Part shown: positions 1-10,403 of the stretch, piece after piece | How positions within the stretch are numbered: position 1 is the first letter of the stretch | Layout of the letters: every line of letters starts with the position of its first letter | Assembly: GCA_036346275.1 (NCBI GenBank) | Contig: CM070721.1 | Span: 55,453,869 to 55,517,868 of the forward strand | Direction of reading: 5' to 3' | Source of the DNA: Otatea glauca | Lineage: Eukaryota; Streptophyta; Magnoliopsida; Poales; Poaceae | DNA length: 64,000 nt | Program-made: the position numbers and the translations under genes | Notes under the pieces: model-generated | Database searches by the model: none | Seen by the model: only the letters and a program-made list of their open reading frames with translations | Told to the model about the DNA's origin: nothing

Positions 1-249
1 CGAAATTTCGCGAGATCTCGATTTCTGGACGTTGACGATTTTTAAAATGCTGGTTGGAGTAAAAAAATTTAAATTGCTACAGTAATATCGAAAATCTCGG
101 CGAGATTTTGCCATTTTTGACCGGGATTTGATGTTTGATGACCGAATTTAACCGGAAATTGATCAATAACCCTTAAGAAAGTCATCTCCTGTGAAAATTT
201 GTTGAAAAACCGATTTTTTGAGATATTTTTTAAAAACTTCAGAAACACT

Positions 250-1200
250 ATCGGATTTTTATAAAATTTTACGTGCTTTATCATGATGTGAAAAAATTAT
301 GGTACCATCCTAAGAAGTGTACGATCATATAGAAAAAAATTCAAAATAATTGAACTTCATTTGTTATCTTTAAAAAATCAAAAACAGAATGAACATAATT
401 GGGACATTAATATTGTTAGAATTTTATAAATTTTCTTGAGTGTGATCATGATCCAAAATTTTTATGAGAGCTTAATAATTGACTCAGTATCATTCTCTAA
501 AATTTTCAAAAAATTTAAACTTTTTGTTTGCTCAATCAAATCTATGTATGCATTGAACTTCATTTGTTATATTTCAAAAATCAAAAACAGAAAGAACATA
601 AATGGTACACTGTAGTTGTAAGAATTTTATAAATTCACTAGAGTTTGATCATGATTCAAAAATTTTACGAGATCTTAAGCATTCCTTAGAACCCTTATGC
701 GAAATTTTCAAAAAAATTAAACATTTTTTGATTGCTAAAGCAAATCTATGTATTCATCATCAGGGTTTTATAAGGATGTAGTGCTGTCAGAATTTTTGAA
801 ACTTCTTGAAGCTTGATAATTAGATAAAAATTTTATAGAAACAGTGATGATACATCAGGACCATCCACAAAAATTTTCTAACTTGTTTGTACTATTTTTC
901 ATTTGGTTGAAGTTTGCCGGTAAAGCTTTTATCAGGACAGTAGCACTGTCCGAATTTTTAAAAATCCAAGAAGCTTGATAATCATCTGAAAATTTTATGA
1001 GAACATTAGTGATGCTTTATAACCATGCAAAAAAAATTCAAAAATTTCTAATGTGGTTTGTTTCATTTTGCAGTCAGTTCAAACTTGTCAGTCAGAGTTT
1101 TATCAGGACAGTAGCAATGTTTGACTTTTTAAAAATTCCTAGTCATCTGAAATTGTTATGAGAACATCAATGATGTGTCATAAACCTCCACAAAAAATTT
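250..1200. repeat. Degenerate tandem repeat, units about 160-205 bp
   Basis: AT-rich sequence in which the same phrases recur in order. A block with gaacttcatttgttat near 352 recurs near 555. A block with ttttatcaggacagtagca and agcttgataat recurs near 767, 926 and 1096. The copies are too diverged for exact borders. The flanks (1-120 and 1200-1340) contain several gagattt/aaatctc words common in grass repeats. I see no convincing gene; the short minus-strand frame at 1224-1460 is unrecognised. Confidence 0.5.
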
Positions 1201-1523
1201 CGACATCGTTTAAACAAAACCGGTCAAGATCTCGGTTCAAAAAACCGGAATTCAAATTCTGATTTTACAATTCGGCCGTAATTTGTTTGAAGTAGCGAGA
1301 TTTCGTTCTCCTGCCACGGACGATATTTAGAGCGAAACCGAGATTTCCATCCTTGGTTGTACACAGCCTTTTCTATCAGATGAGCAGTTGGATGTTTCGT
1401 TCTCTGTTCTGTTTGTACACTTGTAGCATCTGAATGGAACACAATGGCTAGGTTTTTCATGTCATATACTCCTAAATCCTAATTAACCTGAAATGTGGAA
1501 TTGTTATTTGGAATTGGGGTGAC

Positions 1524-1729
1524 CTTGCAAGCAGTGGCGGACCCAGAACATAAATTTAGGGGGTGCTAAACCGGCCTTCAAGTTTTATTTTTTTGACCGA
1601 CTTCAATAGCGACAGCGTGGTGGCGCCTCACGTTGGGTAGAAGGTGCTAAGAGGGGTACCTATGGTGTGATCGGGGGTAGGGAGTGCTCTAGCCCCCTGA
1701 CCTCCCGCTCGGTCCGCCCTGCTTGCAAG
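1524..1729. mobile_element. hAT-type MITE, 190 bp, with perfect 8-bp TSD
   Basis: The element spans 1532-1721. It starts CAGTGGCGGACC and ends GGTCCGCCCTG, which are inverted repeats with one mismatch. It is flanked by an exact 8-bp duplication, cttgcaag, at 1524-1531 and 1722-1729. Termini starting CAG plus an 8-bp TSD are the hallmark of hAT superfamily elements. At this length it has no coding capacity and would need a transposase in trans. Confidence 0.85.
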
Positions 1730-2095
1730 TGGTTGAATGACATTGCAAATACTTTTTTGACCTTTCCTTTTCTTCTCTTCATGATGATAGGCTTAAGCAT
1801 GGCAATTTACCTATGGTTATGTTCAAAGCCTAAAAAGAATGTTAAGTAGTGCAAACTGTAAACAAAATGTTAGCAGTAAAATAATTTCCGAGACAAAAGC
1901 TCCTCAGCACGAACAGGCAGAGTGGACAAACCTGTTACCTCTTCCAAAAGGCAGTCCATATGAGCGCTGCCATTTGTAGGCACATATTGTCGGCTCCGCC
2001 GGTCACGACGGGCAACGGCGTCGCTTGTGTGCTCGACCTTGCAAACACGGACGGCGCTGGGGAAGAAATGGCTGCACAAATCTTGGAAATCAGGA
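1730..2095. other. Unassigned stretch with possible exon remnant
   Basis: Moderately GC-rich between 1890 and 2095. Both strands carry open frames of 60-78 codons here; the minus-strand frame ending at 1870 looks protein-like (VTGLSTLPVRAEELLS) but I do not recognise a family. It could be a gene fragment carried by a repeat. No start, splice or polyA signals are convincing. Confidence 0.25.
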
Positions 2096-2197
2096 AGACC
2101 CTACCTAGCTCGGTTGGCACAGGAATGGTAGAACTCCCGGGCCGACGAGAGTTCGATCCCCATATTGAACTTTTTATGCCTCACCTAAATAATTAAA
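2096..2197 (+). mobile_element. SINE-like tRNA-derived unit
   Basis: A tRNA-like A box (tagctcggttgg, 2106-2117) is followed about 45 bp later by a B box (agttcgatcccc, 2150-2161). This is the spacing of an internal RNA polymerase III promoter. The arms do not fold into a normal cloverleaf with an anticodon and there is no tRNA 3' end, so a SINE or tRNA relic is more likely than a tRNA gene. The 3' boundary is uncertain, near the A-rich stretch at 2190-2198. Confidence 0.45.
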
Positions 2198-2287
2198 AAC
2201 GAGTATACACATGCCTTGTCCAGAGTGGTCATGATGCTCTTAAACGAGTATACACATGCCTTGTCCAGAGTGGTCATGATGCTCTTA
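2197..2287. repeat. 45-bp tandem duplication
   Basis: Two essentially identical 45-bp units are offset by 45 bp (cgagtatacacatgccttg at 2200 and again at 2245). The unit ends in the gagtggtcatgatgctctt motif, so it belongs to the edge of the following palindromic minisatellite. Confidence 0.8.
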
Positions 2288-2660
2288 GAGAGGTCTTACT
2301 TTAAGGTGGTCATTTCCTAGAGTAGTTTAGGGTGGTAGTTTTCTAAAGTGGACGTGACCTTTGTGACCTCTAGATGATCGTGAGTTTTGTGACATCTAGG
2401 ATGGTCTTTTCTAGAGCGGTTGTGGCATTTGTGACTTCTAGAGTGGCCGCTCCTAGAGTGCTTATGACCTTTATGACCATTAGAGAGATCGTCCCTAGAG
2501 AGGTCGTGACCACTGTAAGAGTGGTCTAGACCACTGTGGGAGCGGTCTAGTACTTTTAGGACCTCTATAGGAGTGGTCGTGACCTTTATAGGAGTGGTCG
2601 TGACCACTATAGGAGTGGTCTAGACCACTGTGGAAGTGATCTAGTACTCTTAGGTCGTTT
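2287..2660. repeat. Palindromic minisatellite, left half
   Basis: Irregular tandem units are built on GTGGTC/GACCAC. Perfect palindromes include GTGGTCTAGACCAC at 2521-2534 and AGTGGTCTAGACCACT at 2614-2629; AGTGGTC-GT-GACCACT lies at 2593-2608. The array is cut at 2661-2665 (gtgag) by the chromovirus insertion and resumes at 43704. The two halves are therefore one ancestral array belonging to the oldest LTR-like repeat in the pile. Confidence 0.8.
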
Positions 2661-2665
2661 GTGAG

Positions 2666-3280
2666 TGTCGGGACCCGGATTTGCAAATCCGAAATCCTCT
2701 GTGTATACTGCACTAGTTCAGGATCACGCTAGTGCACACAGTGGAAATATAGATTAAATACCATTCCATACAACGAATTAACTAAGAAAAAGCAAATTAT
2801 TATTAAATAAAGCAAACGACCTTATGGTCAATGTTTACACCATTATGCCTTAAGGACTTAAGAAACAAATACTATTGCAGCGGAAAAGATAACTTGAGCC
2901 ATTCGACATGCCACAGGCAATCGTCTGGGGAACGCCTTCCTAATCCACGTAGTCTTCATAGAATTCCTCCTCATGATATTCATTATCTCCTTCAGCAACT
3001 GATCAACAAGGGCATAAAGCCGTGAGTACAAAGGTACTCAGCAAGCCGTAGGGAATTGATACAACATATTCATGCACGGCTTGACAAGGATGGCTATATG
3101 GTTCATTTGCAGAAAGCAATAATTTGAATTGAAATAAAATAAATAGATTGAAAGCATATTTATGAAAAGATAAATAAATAACTGGTAGATCAATGATAGA
3201 CAACAAAACAACAGTGAACTCCCCGTTCACATCCCAACAATTCCACATTCCACATTTTATGAAACACTCTATACCCCGTG
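2666..3280 (-). repeat. Chromovirus 3' LTR, distal part
   Basis: Terminal part of the 3' LTR of the minus-strand chromovirus, starting in plus coordinates with tgtcgggacccgg. It is separated from its other part (37109-39534) by the Tat insertion. The two parts join at the duplicated ccgtg, giving a full LTR of roughly 3.0 kb. Confidence 0.8.
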
Positions 3281-4152
3281 TGTCGGCGTTTCGAGCACCG
3301 GCAAGTAAATTTGTAAGTCTAAGGGGCCGCGCGTTCCACTCCCTGAATGGTTAGACTCAGAAGTCCAAGATGTATACTGGTTCGGGCCGAAGGTCCCTAC
3401 TCCAGTTCGTGTGGTGTCGTTGTATTCCCTTCAGTACAGATGACTGCACAAAGTTTACAAGCGAGAGTGCTAATGGCTTAGCAAGATGAGTTCGATTGCC
3501 ATCCTTCTCTTTTTCCTACGGGGGGTTCCTGCCTCCTTTTATATGAAAGGAAGGGGCAAGTTACATTGAGAATTGGGAGAGGACGAGATGACCTACACTA
3601 GGAGCTTCGGTCCTTCGCTCACTGACCGGTCATCGCCTGCCTTGCCCATGCTTTGGTCGGTAGCTTAGTTGGTCGGGCGATTAGGTATTTCCTGAAACGG
3701 CGTGCACCGCCTCCGCAAACCTTACGAGTGTTGACGTTGTCGCTACCGACGCGGTGTTGCCTCGGGAGAGGCGTGTCTTCGCATCAGATGTGACCGGTGA
3801 TGGGACTAGGAGCATGACTTCGGTCACCATTAAACCTTCTAGGAAGGAGCCACCGCCTTGTATAGTCACTTCGATTGACCCCGCTCGTGGGGTACGTGGT
3901 CATTGGTCGGTAGAGGCTTTGACACGCGCCCTTGGCGGGGTCGCCTTGGCACGACGGAGTCGGGATCCCGACCACGCGGGGGTCGAGCCCGCTGAGTGGA
4001 GACACTTCCCTCGATCGGCGGGAAGGGATGTCTCGTGTGGTCTTGCAGTGCTTGGCGGTGAGTGGGTGAGAGCGCCTGTTGGGCTTGAGCTGTGCTTGAG
4101 GCCGCCGCCGCCGCTTTGGGCCGCTAGGGTACCTCGTTATAAGTATTCGTCA
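3281..4152 (-). repeat. Tat element 3' LTR (872 bp)
   Basis: Complete LTR running from tgtcggcgtttcgag to ataagtattcgtca in plus orientation. From 3338 it matches the other LTR at 36227-37108 along its length, but with many 1-4 bp length differences, mostly in G/C runs. The adjacent sequence at 4153 (agagccccaaccccg) is purine-rich on the minus strand and is the likely polypurine tract. Confidence 0.85.
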
Positions 4153-5030
4153 AGAGCCCCAACCCCGAGCGATTTCGCAGATTCGTTGGGGTTGAGCTTG
4201 ATGAGAATGGTGATCGGCCCGAGTGGTCGGTCCGACCGATTAGGTCAAACGATTGCCGTGTACCCCAACGCATCCGACGGCTGCCTCGAATTTTGCCCGG
4301 GCATTCGAACCACCGGGCTTTGAATCACTCGTCGGCACGCCACAAGACGGCTTGGCGCGCCCGCCCGCCGCCTTCTAGATCGCTTTGGGTTCTCGTGAAG
4401 GGCGCCGCTTTTCCGACGCTGCATTTATTCTCGAGACGTTCAATCTCCTCCGTCCGGTATATAAGGACGCCACGGCTTGCTTGAGTGATAAACCCTTAAA
4501 CGAGAATCCTTTCTTTTGCTCTTTAAATGGCTTCGGGCACCTCTAGTCTTCGGCTTTGGTGATGATGTCATGGCGTAAGAAGAAGACCCTTTGGTCGAGC
4601 TTTGATCGAGTACGACCAGCGATGGCCGAACTCCGGGAGGAAGAAGCCATAGCCCGCGATGTCGCCGCTGCCGATGCGCCGCCGAGGTCGCCCCGAGGCT
4701 CGAGGTAGCAAGGGGGCCTTCGAGGCCATGGCGCGAGGGCGCCGATCAGAAGGTGCGGCTGCGTCGATGTCGCTGAACGCGTATAAGCGCGTCGCGCGAC
4801 GGTTTCGCAGCTGTGGCGGGCTGTCCCGTCGATCAGGCAGGGGCCTACAAGCATGCCGTCGGTGCGACCGATGCCGCACGGATGTTTTAAGAGGTCTTGG
4901 CGCGGACAAAGTCCTGCCGTAGCGTAGCATAGCTATTCTTGTGTCTGTTTGGGTACTATATTGTAAAGTTGTGTAAAGTTTGAGCCTGTTGGCCTATAAT
5001 GAAATCTCCTTTTTCTTTATGAATGTCTTC
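4153..5030 (+). other. Antisense transcription unit candidate in Tat element
   Basis: The plus strand shows a promoter-like arrangement: ggtatataagg at 4456, an ATG about 70 bp later (atggcttcggg, 4527) and a second ATG at 4569. GC-rich broken reading frames run to about 4922, ending with the frame fragment DVLRGLGADKVLP. An AT-rich tail with aataatga-like words follows at 4975-5020. The frame is not continuous, so this is a decayed short gene or an exon set of the element's antisense gene. No domain is recognisable. The neighbouring frame at 5204 lies inside the minisatellite and is not real. Confidence 0.35.
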
Positions 5031-5055
5031 GTAATGAGTTGTCCGAGTTGCTCGT

Positions 5056-7000
5056 TTAATCGTCGTAGCTAGACCGTGCCTTGGTCGGCAGGGACGACCG
5101 CGATGCCTCTGCGCGAGGTTCGGTGCCCGAGTGCTCGCTTAACGTCAGTAGCTAGACCGCGCCTTGGTCGGCAGGACGACCGCGATGCCTCTCGCGAGGT
5201 TCGGTGCCCGAGTGCTCGCTTAACGTCGTAGCTAGACCGCGCCTTGGTCGACAGTGGACGACCGCGATGCCTCTGCGCGAGGTTCGGTGTCCGAGTGCTC
5301 GCTTTAACGTCGTAGCTAGACCGCGCCTTGGTCGGCAGGGACGACCGCGATGCCTCGCGCGAGGTTCGGTGCCCGAGTGCTTGTTTAACGTCGTAGCTAG
5401 ACCGCGCCTTGGTCGGCAGGACGACCCCAATACCTCGCGAGGTTCGGTGCCCGAGTGCTCGCTTAACGCCGTAGCTAGACCGTGCTTTGGTCGGCAGGAC
5501 GACCCGATGCCTCTCGCGCGAGGTTCGGTGTCCGAGTGCTCATTTAACGTCGTAGCTAGACCGTGCCTTGGTCGGCAGGGACGACCCCGATGCCTCTGCG
5601 CGAGGTTCGAGTGTCCGAGTGCTCGTTTTACGTCGTAGCTAGACCGAGTGCTCGTTTAACGTCGTAGCTAGACCGAATGCTCGTTTAACGTCGTAGCTAG
5701 ACCGTGCCTTGGTCGGCAGGGACGACCGCGATGCCTCTGCGCGAGGTTCGGGTGCCCGAGTGCTCGTTTAACGTCGTAGCTAGACCGCGCCTTGGTCGGC
5801 AGGACGACCGCGATGCCTCTCGCGCGAGGTTCGGTGCCCGAGTGCTCGCTTAACGTCAGAGCTAGACCGCGCCTTGGTCGGCGTGGACGACCGCGATGCC
5901 TCTGCGGCGAGGTTCGGGTGTCCGAGTGCTCGTTTTAACGTCGTAGCTAGACCGTGCCTTGGTCGGCAGGGACGACCGCGATGCCTCTGCGCGAGGTTCG
6001 GGTGCCCGAGTGCTTGTTTAACGTCGTAGCTAGACCGTGCCTTGGTCGGCAGGGACGACCCCAATGCCTCTGCGCGAGGTTCGGGTGCCCGAGTGCTCGT
6101 TTAACGTCGTAGCTAGACCGTGCTTTGGTCGGCAGGGACGACCCCGATGCCTCTGCGCGAGGTTCGGGTGTCCGAGTGCTCATTTAACGTCGTAGCTAGA
6201 CCGTGCCTTGGTCGGCAGGGACGACCCCGATGCCTCTGCGCGAGGTTCGAGTGTCCGAGTGCTCGTTTTACGTCGTAGCTAGACCGAGTGCTCGTTTAAC
6301 GTCGTAGCTAGACCGAATGCTCGTTTAACGTCGTAGCTAGACCGTGCCTTGGTCGGCAGGGACGACCCGATGCCTCTGCGAGGTTCGTGTCCGAGTGCTC
6401 GCTTAACGTCGTAGCTAGACCGCGCCTTGGTCGGCAGGACGACCGCATGCCTCTACGCGAGGTTCGGTGCCCGAGTGCTCGCTTAACGTCGTAGCTAGAC
6501 CGCGCCTTGGTCGGCGTGGACGACCGCAATGCCTCTCCGCGAGGTTCGGTGTCCGAGTGCTCGTTTAACGTCGTAGCTAGACCGCGCCTTGGTCGGCGGT
6601 GGACGACCCGATGCCTCTACGCGAGGTTCGGTGCTCGAGTGCTCGCTTTACGCCGTAGCTAGACCGAGTGCTCGCTTAACGCCGTAGCTAGACCGAATGC
6701 TCGCTTAACGTCGAATTAGACCGCGCCTTGGTCGGCAGGGACGACCGCGATGCCTCGCGCGAGGTTCGGTGTCCGGTGCTCGCTTAACGTCGTAGCTAGA
6801 CCGTGCCTTAGTCGGCAGGGACGACCGCGATGCCTCTCCGCGAGGTTCGGGTGTCCGAGTGCTCGTTTAACGTCGTAGCTAGACCGTGCCTTAGTCGGCA
6901 GGGACGACCGCGATGCCTCTCCGCGAGGTTCGGGTGTCCGAGTGCTCGTTTAACGTCGTAGCTGGACGTAGGCTCGTTTTACGTCGTAGCTGGACGTGGG
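5056..7000. repeat. 83-bp minisatellite in Tat 3' region
   Basis: About 23 units of roughly 83 bp, each containing gtcgtagctagaccg, ccttggtcggcagggacg and gaggttcgggtgcccgag. Truncated 29-bp units (gtcgtagctagaccg plus agtgctcgtttaac) occur as pairs near 5634-5692, 6274-6332 and 6655-6712. The block around 5541-5700 recurs at 6181-6340, exactly 640 bp later, so a higher-order duplication is present. Tandem arrays between pol and the 3' LTR are common in Tat-lineage elements. Long open frames here are by-products of the repeat. Confidence 0.9.
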
Positions 7001-7760
7001 GCATCCATCCCGAGTCCTCGTCTGGCGAGGGTAGCTGCGAGAGGAGTGGCCGCCGTCTATCCCACACGTATACCCCATCCGCAGTGTGGGACCGGAGGGT
7101 GAGCGACGCGCGTTTACCCGCGTTGGTTTGAACGCCGTGCTCGTGGAGCTTATAACAGGTAGTCCGAGTGGGTCCTGGGAGGTCCCGCCCAAGGGGGACC
7201 CTTTCGAGCGGACGGTCCCAGAGTAGGGTGTCCTGGCCCTGCTGTGGGGCGACCCATAAGAAACCTTTCTACTCAATCCAGATGGGCCCCGGGTCGTCCG
7301 CCACCTGTGGCACACCGGCCGTCGCCATCGATGAGCTCTCGGAGAGTGTGAAGTATGGTCTCGGACGTGAGTAGAGGTGATTGGGTCGTCACCGACCTAA
7401 CCGAGGGCCCACCGTGGGCTCACCTCATACTTGCCCCTCGCTCAAGTTTCACTGGGCGGCCTTATGCCCATCTCGCGGGTAGGCCTTTTGAACCCGCAGC
7501 TTTAGCCGGGCCCCGCGCAAGCCACGAGCTTTTGCCGCTTGGGCCGCAGCGCCCAGCTGGGCCTCTCGCGCGTGCCCTAGAGCAACCGCCCCGCCTCAAG
7601 GCGAGACCGAGAGGTTACAGGACGACCGCCCGGGCGGCGGCTTTATATTCGCCGCTTTGTCGATTAAATGCGGAGTGGAAATGGAAACCGGAGTTACCAG
7701 GCTGGCGTGAGTGGACACGACGCTTCGCTCGAGGGGGTGCCTGTTCGGTCGACGCCTGCT
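7001..7760 (+). other. GC-rich region upstream of Tat antisense gene
   Basis: Unique GC-rich sequence between the minisatellite and the TATA box at 7769. It has several open frames but no recognisable domain and no consistent coding strand. Its position makes it the likely upstream control region of the antisense gene that starts at 29074, downstream of the Copia insertion. Confidence 0.4.
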
Positions 7761-7764
7761 CGTC

Positions 7765-7802
7765 TTCTATATATACGTTGCTGGGGCGCTTTGAGTAGTT
7801 AC
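7765..7802 (+). promoter_or_regulatory. TATA box of the Tat antisense gene
   Basis: tctatatatacgttgc (about 7767-7782) is a strong plant TATA box on the plus strand, roughly 35 bp before the Copia insertion at 7803. Joining the flanks across the insertion puts this TATA about 145 bp before the antisense ORF's ATG at 29074. The intervening sequence therefore looks like a 5' untranslated leader now split by Copia. Confidence 0.6.
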
Positions 7803-7807
7803 GCTTG

Positions 7808-10346
7808 TGAAAGTGCATCTAGGCACTTATGTTATTTTGGTGATTAATGACAAACGCACATAATGACAATCTATGCAATTAAGTAAATGCTTAACTTAGT
7901 GCTTAGCAAATGACAAACCTCTAATATGATTATATTGCTATGAGACTAACTTGTTATTGCCTAGTTGAGTATCAATCTCATCTATTTAGAGGAAAAACAA
8001 GTGGGATGGTTAAGCAAAGATAAGGTATGCAATTTTGGTATCTATTCTATATTTGTTATTGCATTCCTTTCGTGCAAATGCATAGTGAACTCCAAGTAGC
8101 ATGTTGATTATATATATGCACATTGGTTCATGTCATATTTATTTGTGCATATATATTCATTTGAGTTCATTATGTGCTTTGTTTTTAGTATGCATGTATT
8201 AACTAGAGTAAAACTTCATATTGCTATAGATTGACTTGGTGCATGCATGTTTTAGTTGTATATCTTCTCATGCAATTCTCTTAGTGAAGTTTAATCTAGT
8301 GTTGGATCACATATTTACTCTTATTCCAAATATTATTTGCACATGTACAATTCATGTATATTCTATCATGTGCTTCATTTAAGTAAAGTCTGTGATCCTT
8401 GCCATGATTTAACTGATTCATCATATTGGCAATTATCTCTCTAGTGCATATAGATCAATTACATATTCATCATGATGTACTTAGTAGAGAACATTTCTTA
8501 TGTCAAGTGTTTCCAGTTATGTTGTGCTTCTTTTTATAAAACACTTGTTGTAATCAATTGCTCACAAATATCAATTTGTTCATATCTATTGAGCTTTTGG
8601 GACTAATGTCTTTCATGAGTAGTTTGGAAAGAATTAGGTCCCGTATGTGTATGATGAACAAGATATCTTGGAGGATGATCGTAAAGCCGAGGTCAACAAG
8701 ACGGCGGTGTCACCAAGAGTTGAGGACTAAGTCAAGATCGACTTGGCGTGGAGATCGTCAGAGAGGATGATCAAGTCAAGGTTGATAGGACGAGAGTCTC
8801 ATGAGGTGAATCGAGTCGAGTTGAACAAGGCGAAGATGTCATCAATTATATGGTGAAGGTCTTCATGCATCGACATTAAGAAAGAAGACGGCAAGTGACT
8901 ATTTCTAGACTTATATTATCTTTGATTTATTTTGAGTCTAAGGATTGCCGTACTATTAAGAGGGATGCGATGTCGAATGACTTTTAGATGTGTCAAGTGC
9001 TCAAGTGATCCATCCTTGTGAATCTTAGAAAGAGAGTGGTGTTGGTGGTGCCGAAAAGTGAGGGTTGTAGGTCTCCCTTGGATTCTTTGTGATATCTGTG
9101 TTTATCCTTTGAGTTTTGGGTAGTGAGACCTTGTTGGTTGTGTAGCCCTCGTTCTTAGCTTTTGATAGAGTCCAAAATCACTGAAATCGGAGTCCGGAGT
9201 GAAAAGTTATGCTCGTTGGCTGGCTGGCTGGCGGTGCAATCCGGAGTATCCGGATATTCAATCCGGACATTCCGGGTTGACACCCTCGTGGCTGCTCTCA
9301 CCAATCCGAGTATCCGGGTTTTTTCCGAGTCTCCGGTTGTGCCCACTGTCTCCAACGGCTAGTTTTCTTGGGACCTCTATTTAAAGCCCCTTCTTCCCTC
9401 TTCAAAGAGGCTGTGTTCCCACCGATTAGAGGTGCTATACCCTTGTTCTTGAGCCCCAAAACACCTCTTTACCCTTAGATCTAAGTGATCCCCTTGGTGA
9501 GAAGGGTTGGGAAGAGTTTGAGGAGTGAGGTGCTAGGTTGAGTGAGATTTGAGTTGTTTGAGCACTTGATTTCATCTCCAAGCTTGTTCTTCGTGAGCAT
9601 TTGTTACTCTTGAGGTTGAGGACTCCTAGACGGCTAGGAGGTTGCCTACGAGCCACCGGAGCTTTGTGTGGTTGGCCGTGGGAAGTTTGTGAAGGTCGGT
9701 TCCGCCTCCGTAAGGGAAGGAATCAAAGGAGTGAAGACCGCGAGTGCATTTGTGCAACACCGGAGGAAGAGGGTTGAAAGAGACCCGGCTCAAGTGTGAC
9801 CGAGCCGCCTCAACGGAGACGAGGATCCCCTCAAGGATCCGAACTTCGGGTGAAAAATCATTGTCTCCAAGTTTGCTTCTTTCTCTTGCTTTAGCATTTG
9901 ATTTTGAATCTTGAAATTGCCCGATCTACTCTATTGTTGTGTTTGGCTCTAGATCTTCATCATCCCCATGTACCTGATAGCATTTAGATATTTTGTATTC
10001 AAGTAGATTGTTGAAAAATTGCAGGGATTTAAAATCTCATTTCGAGGTCTTAAATCCGGAGTATCCGGACTTCTGAACCCGGATAGTCCGGACATTTCGG
10101 AGTATCCGGAGATAAGTCCCGGACACTCCGGTCTGAGTCCCTCGGATCCAATCCGGAGTATCCGGACTCTTGAACCCGGACAGTCCGGACATTTCGGAGT
10201 ATCCGGATAAAAATCCCGGACACTCCGGACTTAGACTCTCGGGAGATTTTTTTTTGCTGCAAATTTTTTATTCCGCTGCATTTTTTTTACAAAGTTTTTA
10301 ATTCGCCTATTCACCCCCCCTCTAGGCGACATCCCCTGTCCTTTCA
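7808..10346 (+). repeat. Copia left LTR (2539 bp)
   Basis: Begins TGAAAGTGCATC and ends CCTTTCA. The U3 region carries a cluster of CCGGA/TCCGG palindromic words (9239-9337) just upstream of a TATA-like ctatttaaag (9377). A second cluster of the same motif lies near the LTR end (10055-10233). The LTR carries only short open frames; none is a gene. Confidence 0.9.
9239..9390 (+). promoter_or_regulatory. Copia LTR promoter with CCGGA palindromes
   Basis: Several CCGGA-N-TCCGG type words (for example ccggagtatccgg) precede ctatttaaagcccc at about 9377. The same arrangement is present in the right LTR (27849-27995). The TATA-like box fits the LTR promoter. The palindromes could be protein-binding sites or hairpins; that is inference. 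Confidence 0.5.
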
Positions 10347-10348
10347 AT

Positions 10349-10360
10349 TGGTATCAGAGC
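10349..10360 (+). other. Primer-binding site, initiator methionine tRNA
   Basis: TGGTATCAGAGC lies two bases after the LTR end. It is the usual plant Copia primer-binding site, complementary to the 3' end of initiator methionine tRNA, and marks the start of the internal region. Confidence 0.9.
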
Positions 10361-10403
10361 AAGGTCTCTCCTTTATTAGACTTAACCGTCTAGAGAGTAA
10401 AGG

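Noticed and set aside
2106..2161. tRNA gene
   Set aside because: A and B boxes are present but no acceptor stem, anticodon arm or 3' end fits a tRNA.
3754..4323. 189-codon plus-strand open frame
   Set aside because: It starts in the Tat LTR and runs out of it; composition follows GC-rich repeat sequence and there is no recognisable domain.
5056..7000. CRISPR-like array of direct repeats
   Set aside because: Units are contiguous with no unique spacers, lie in a plant retroelement and show minisatellite-type truncations.
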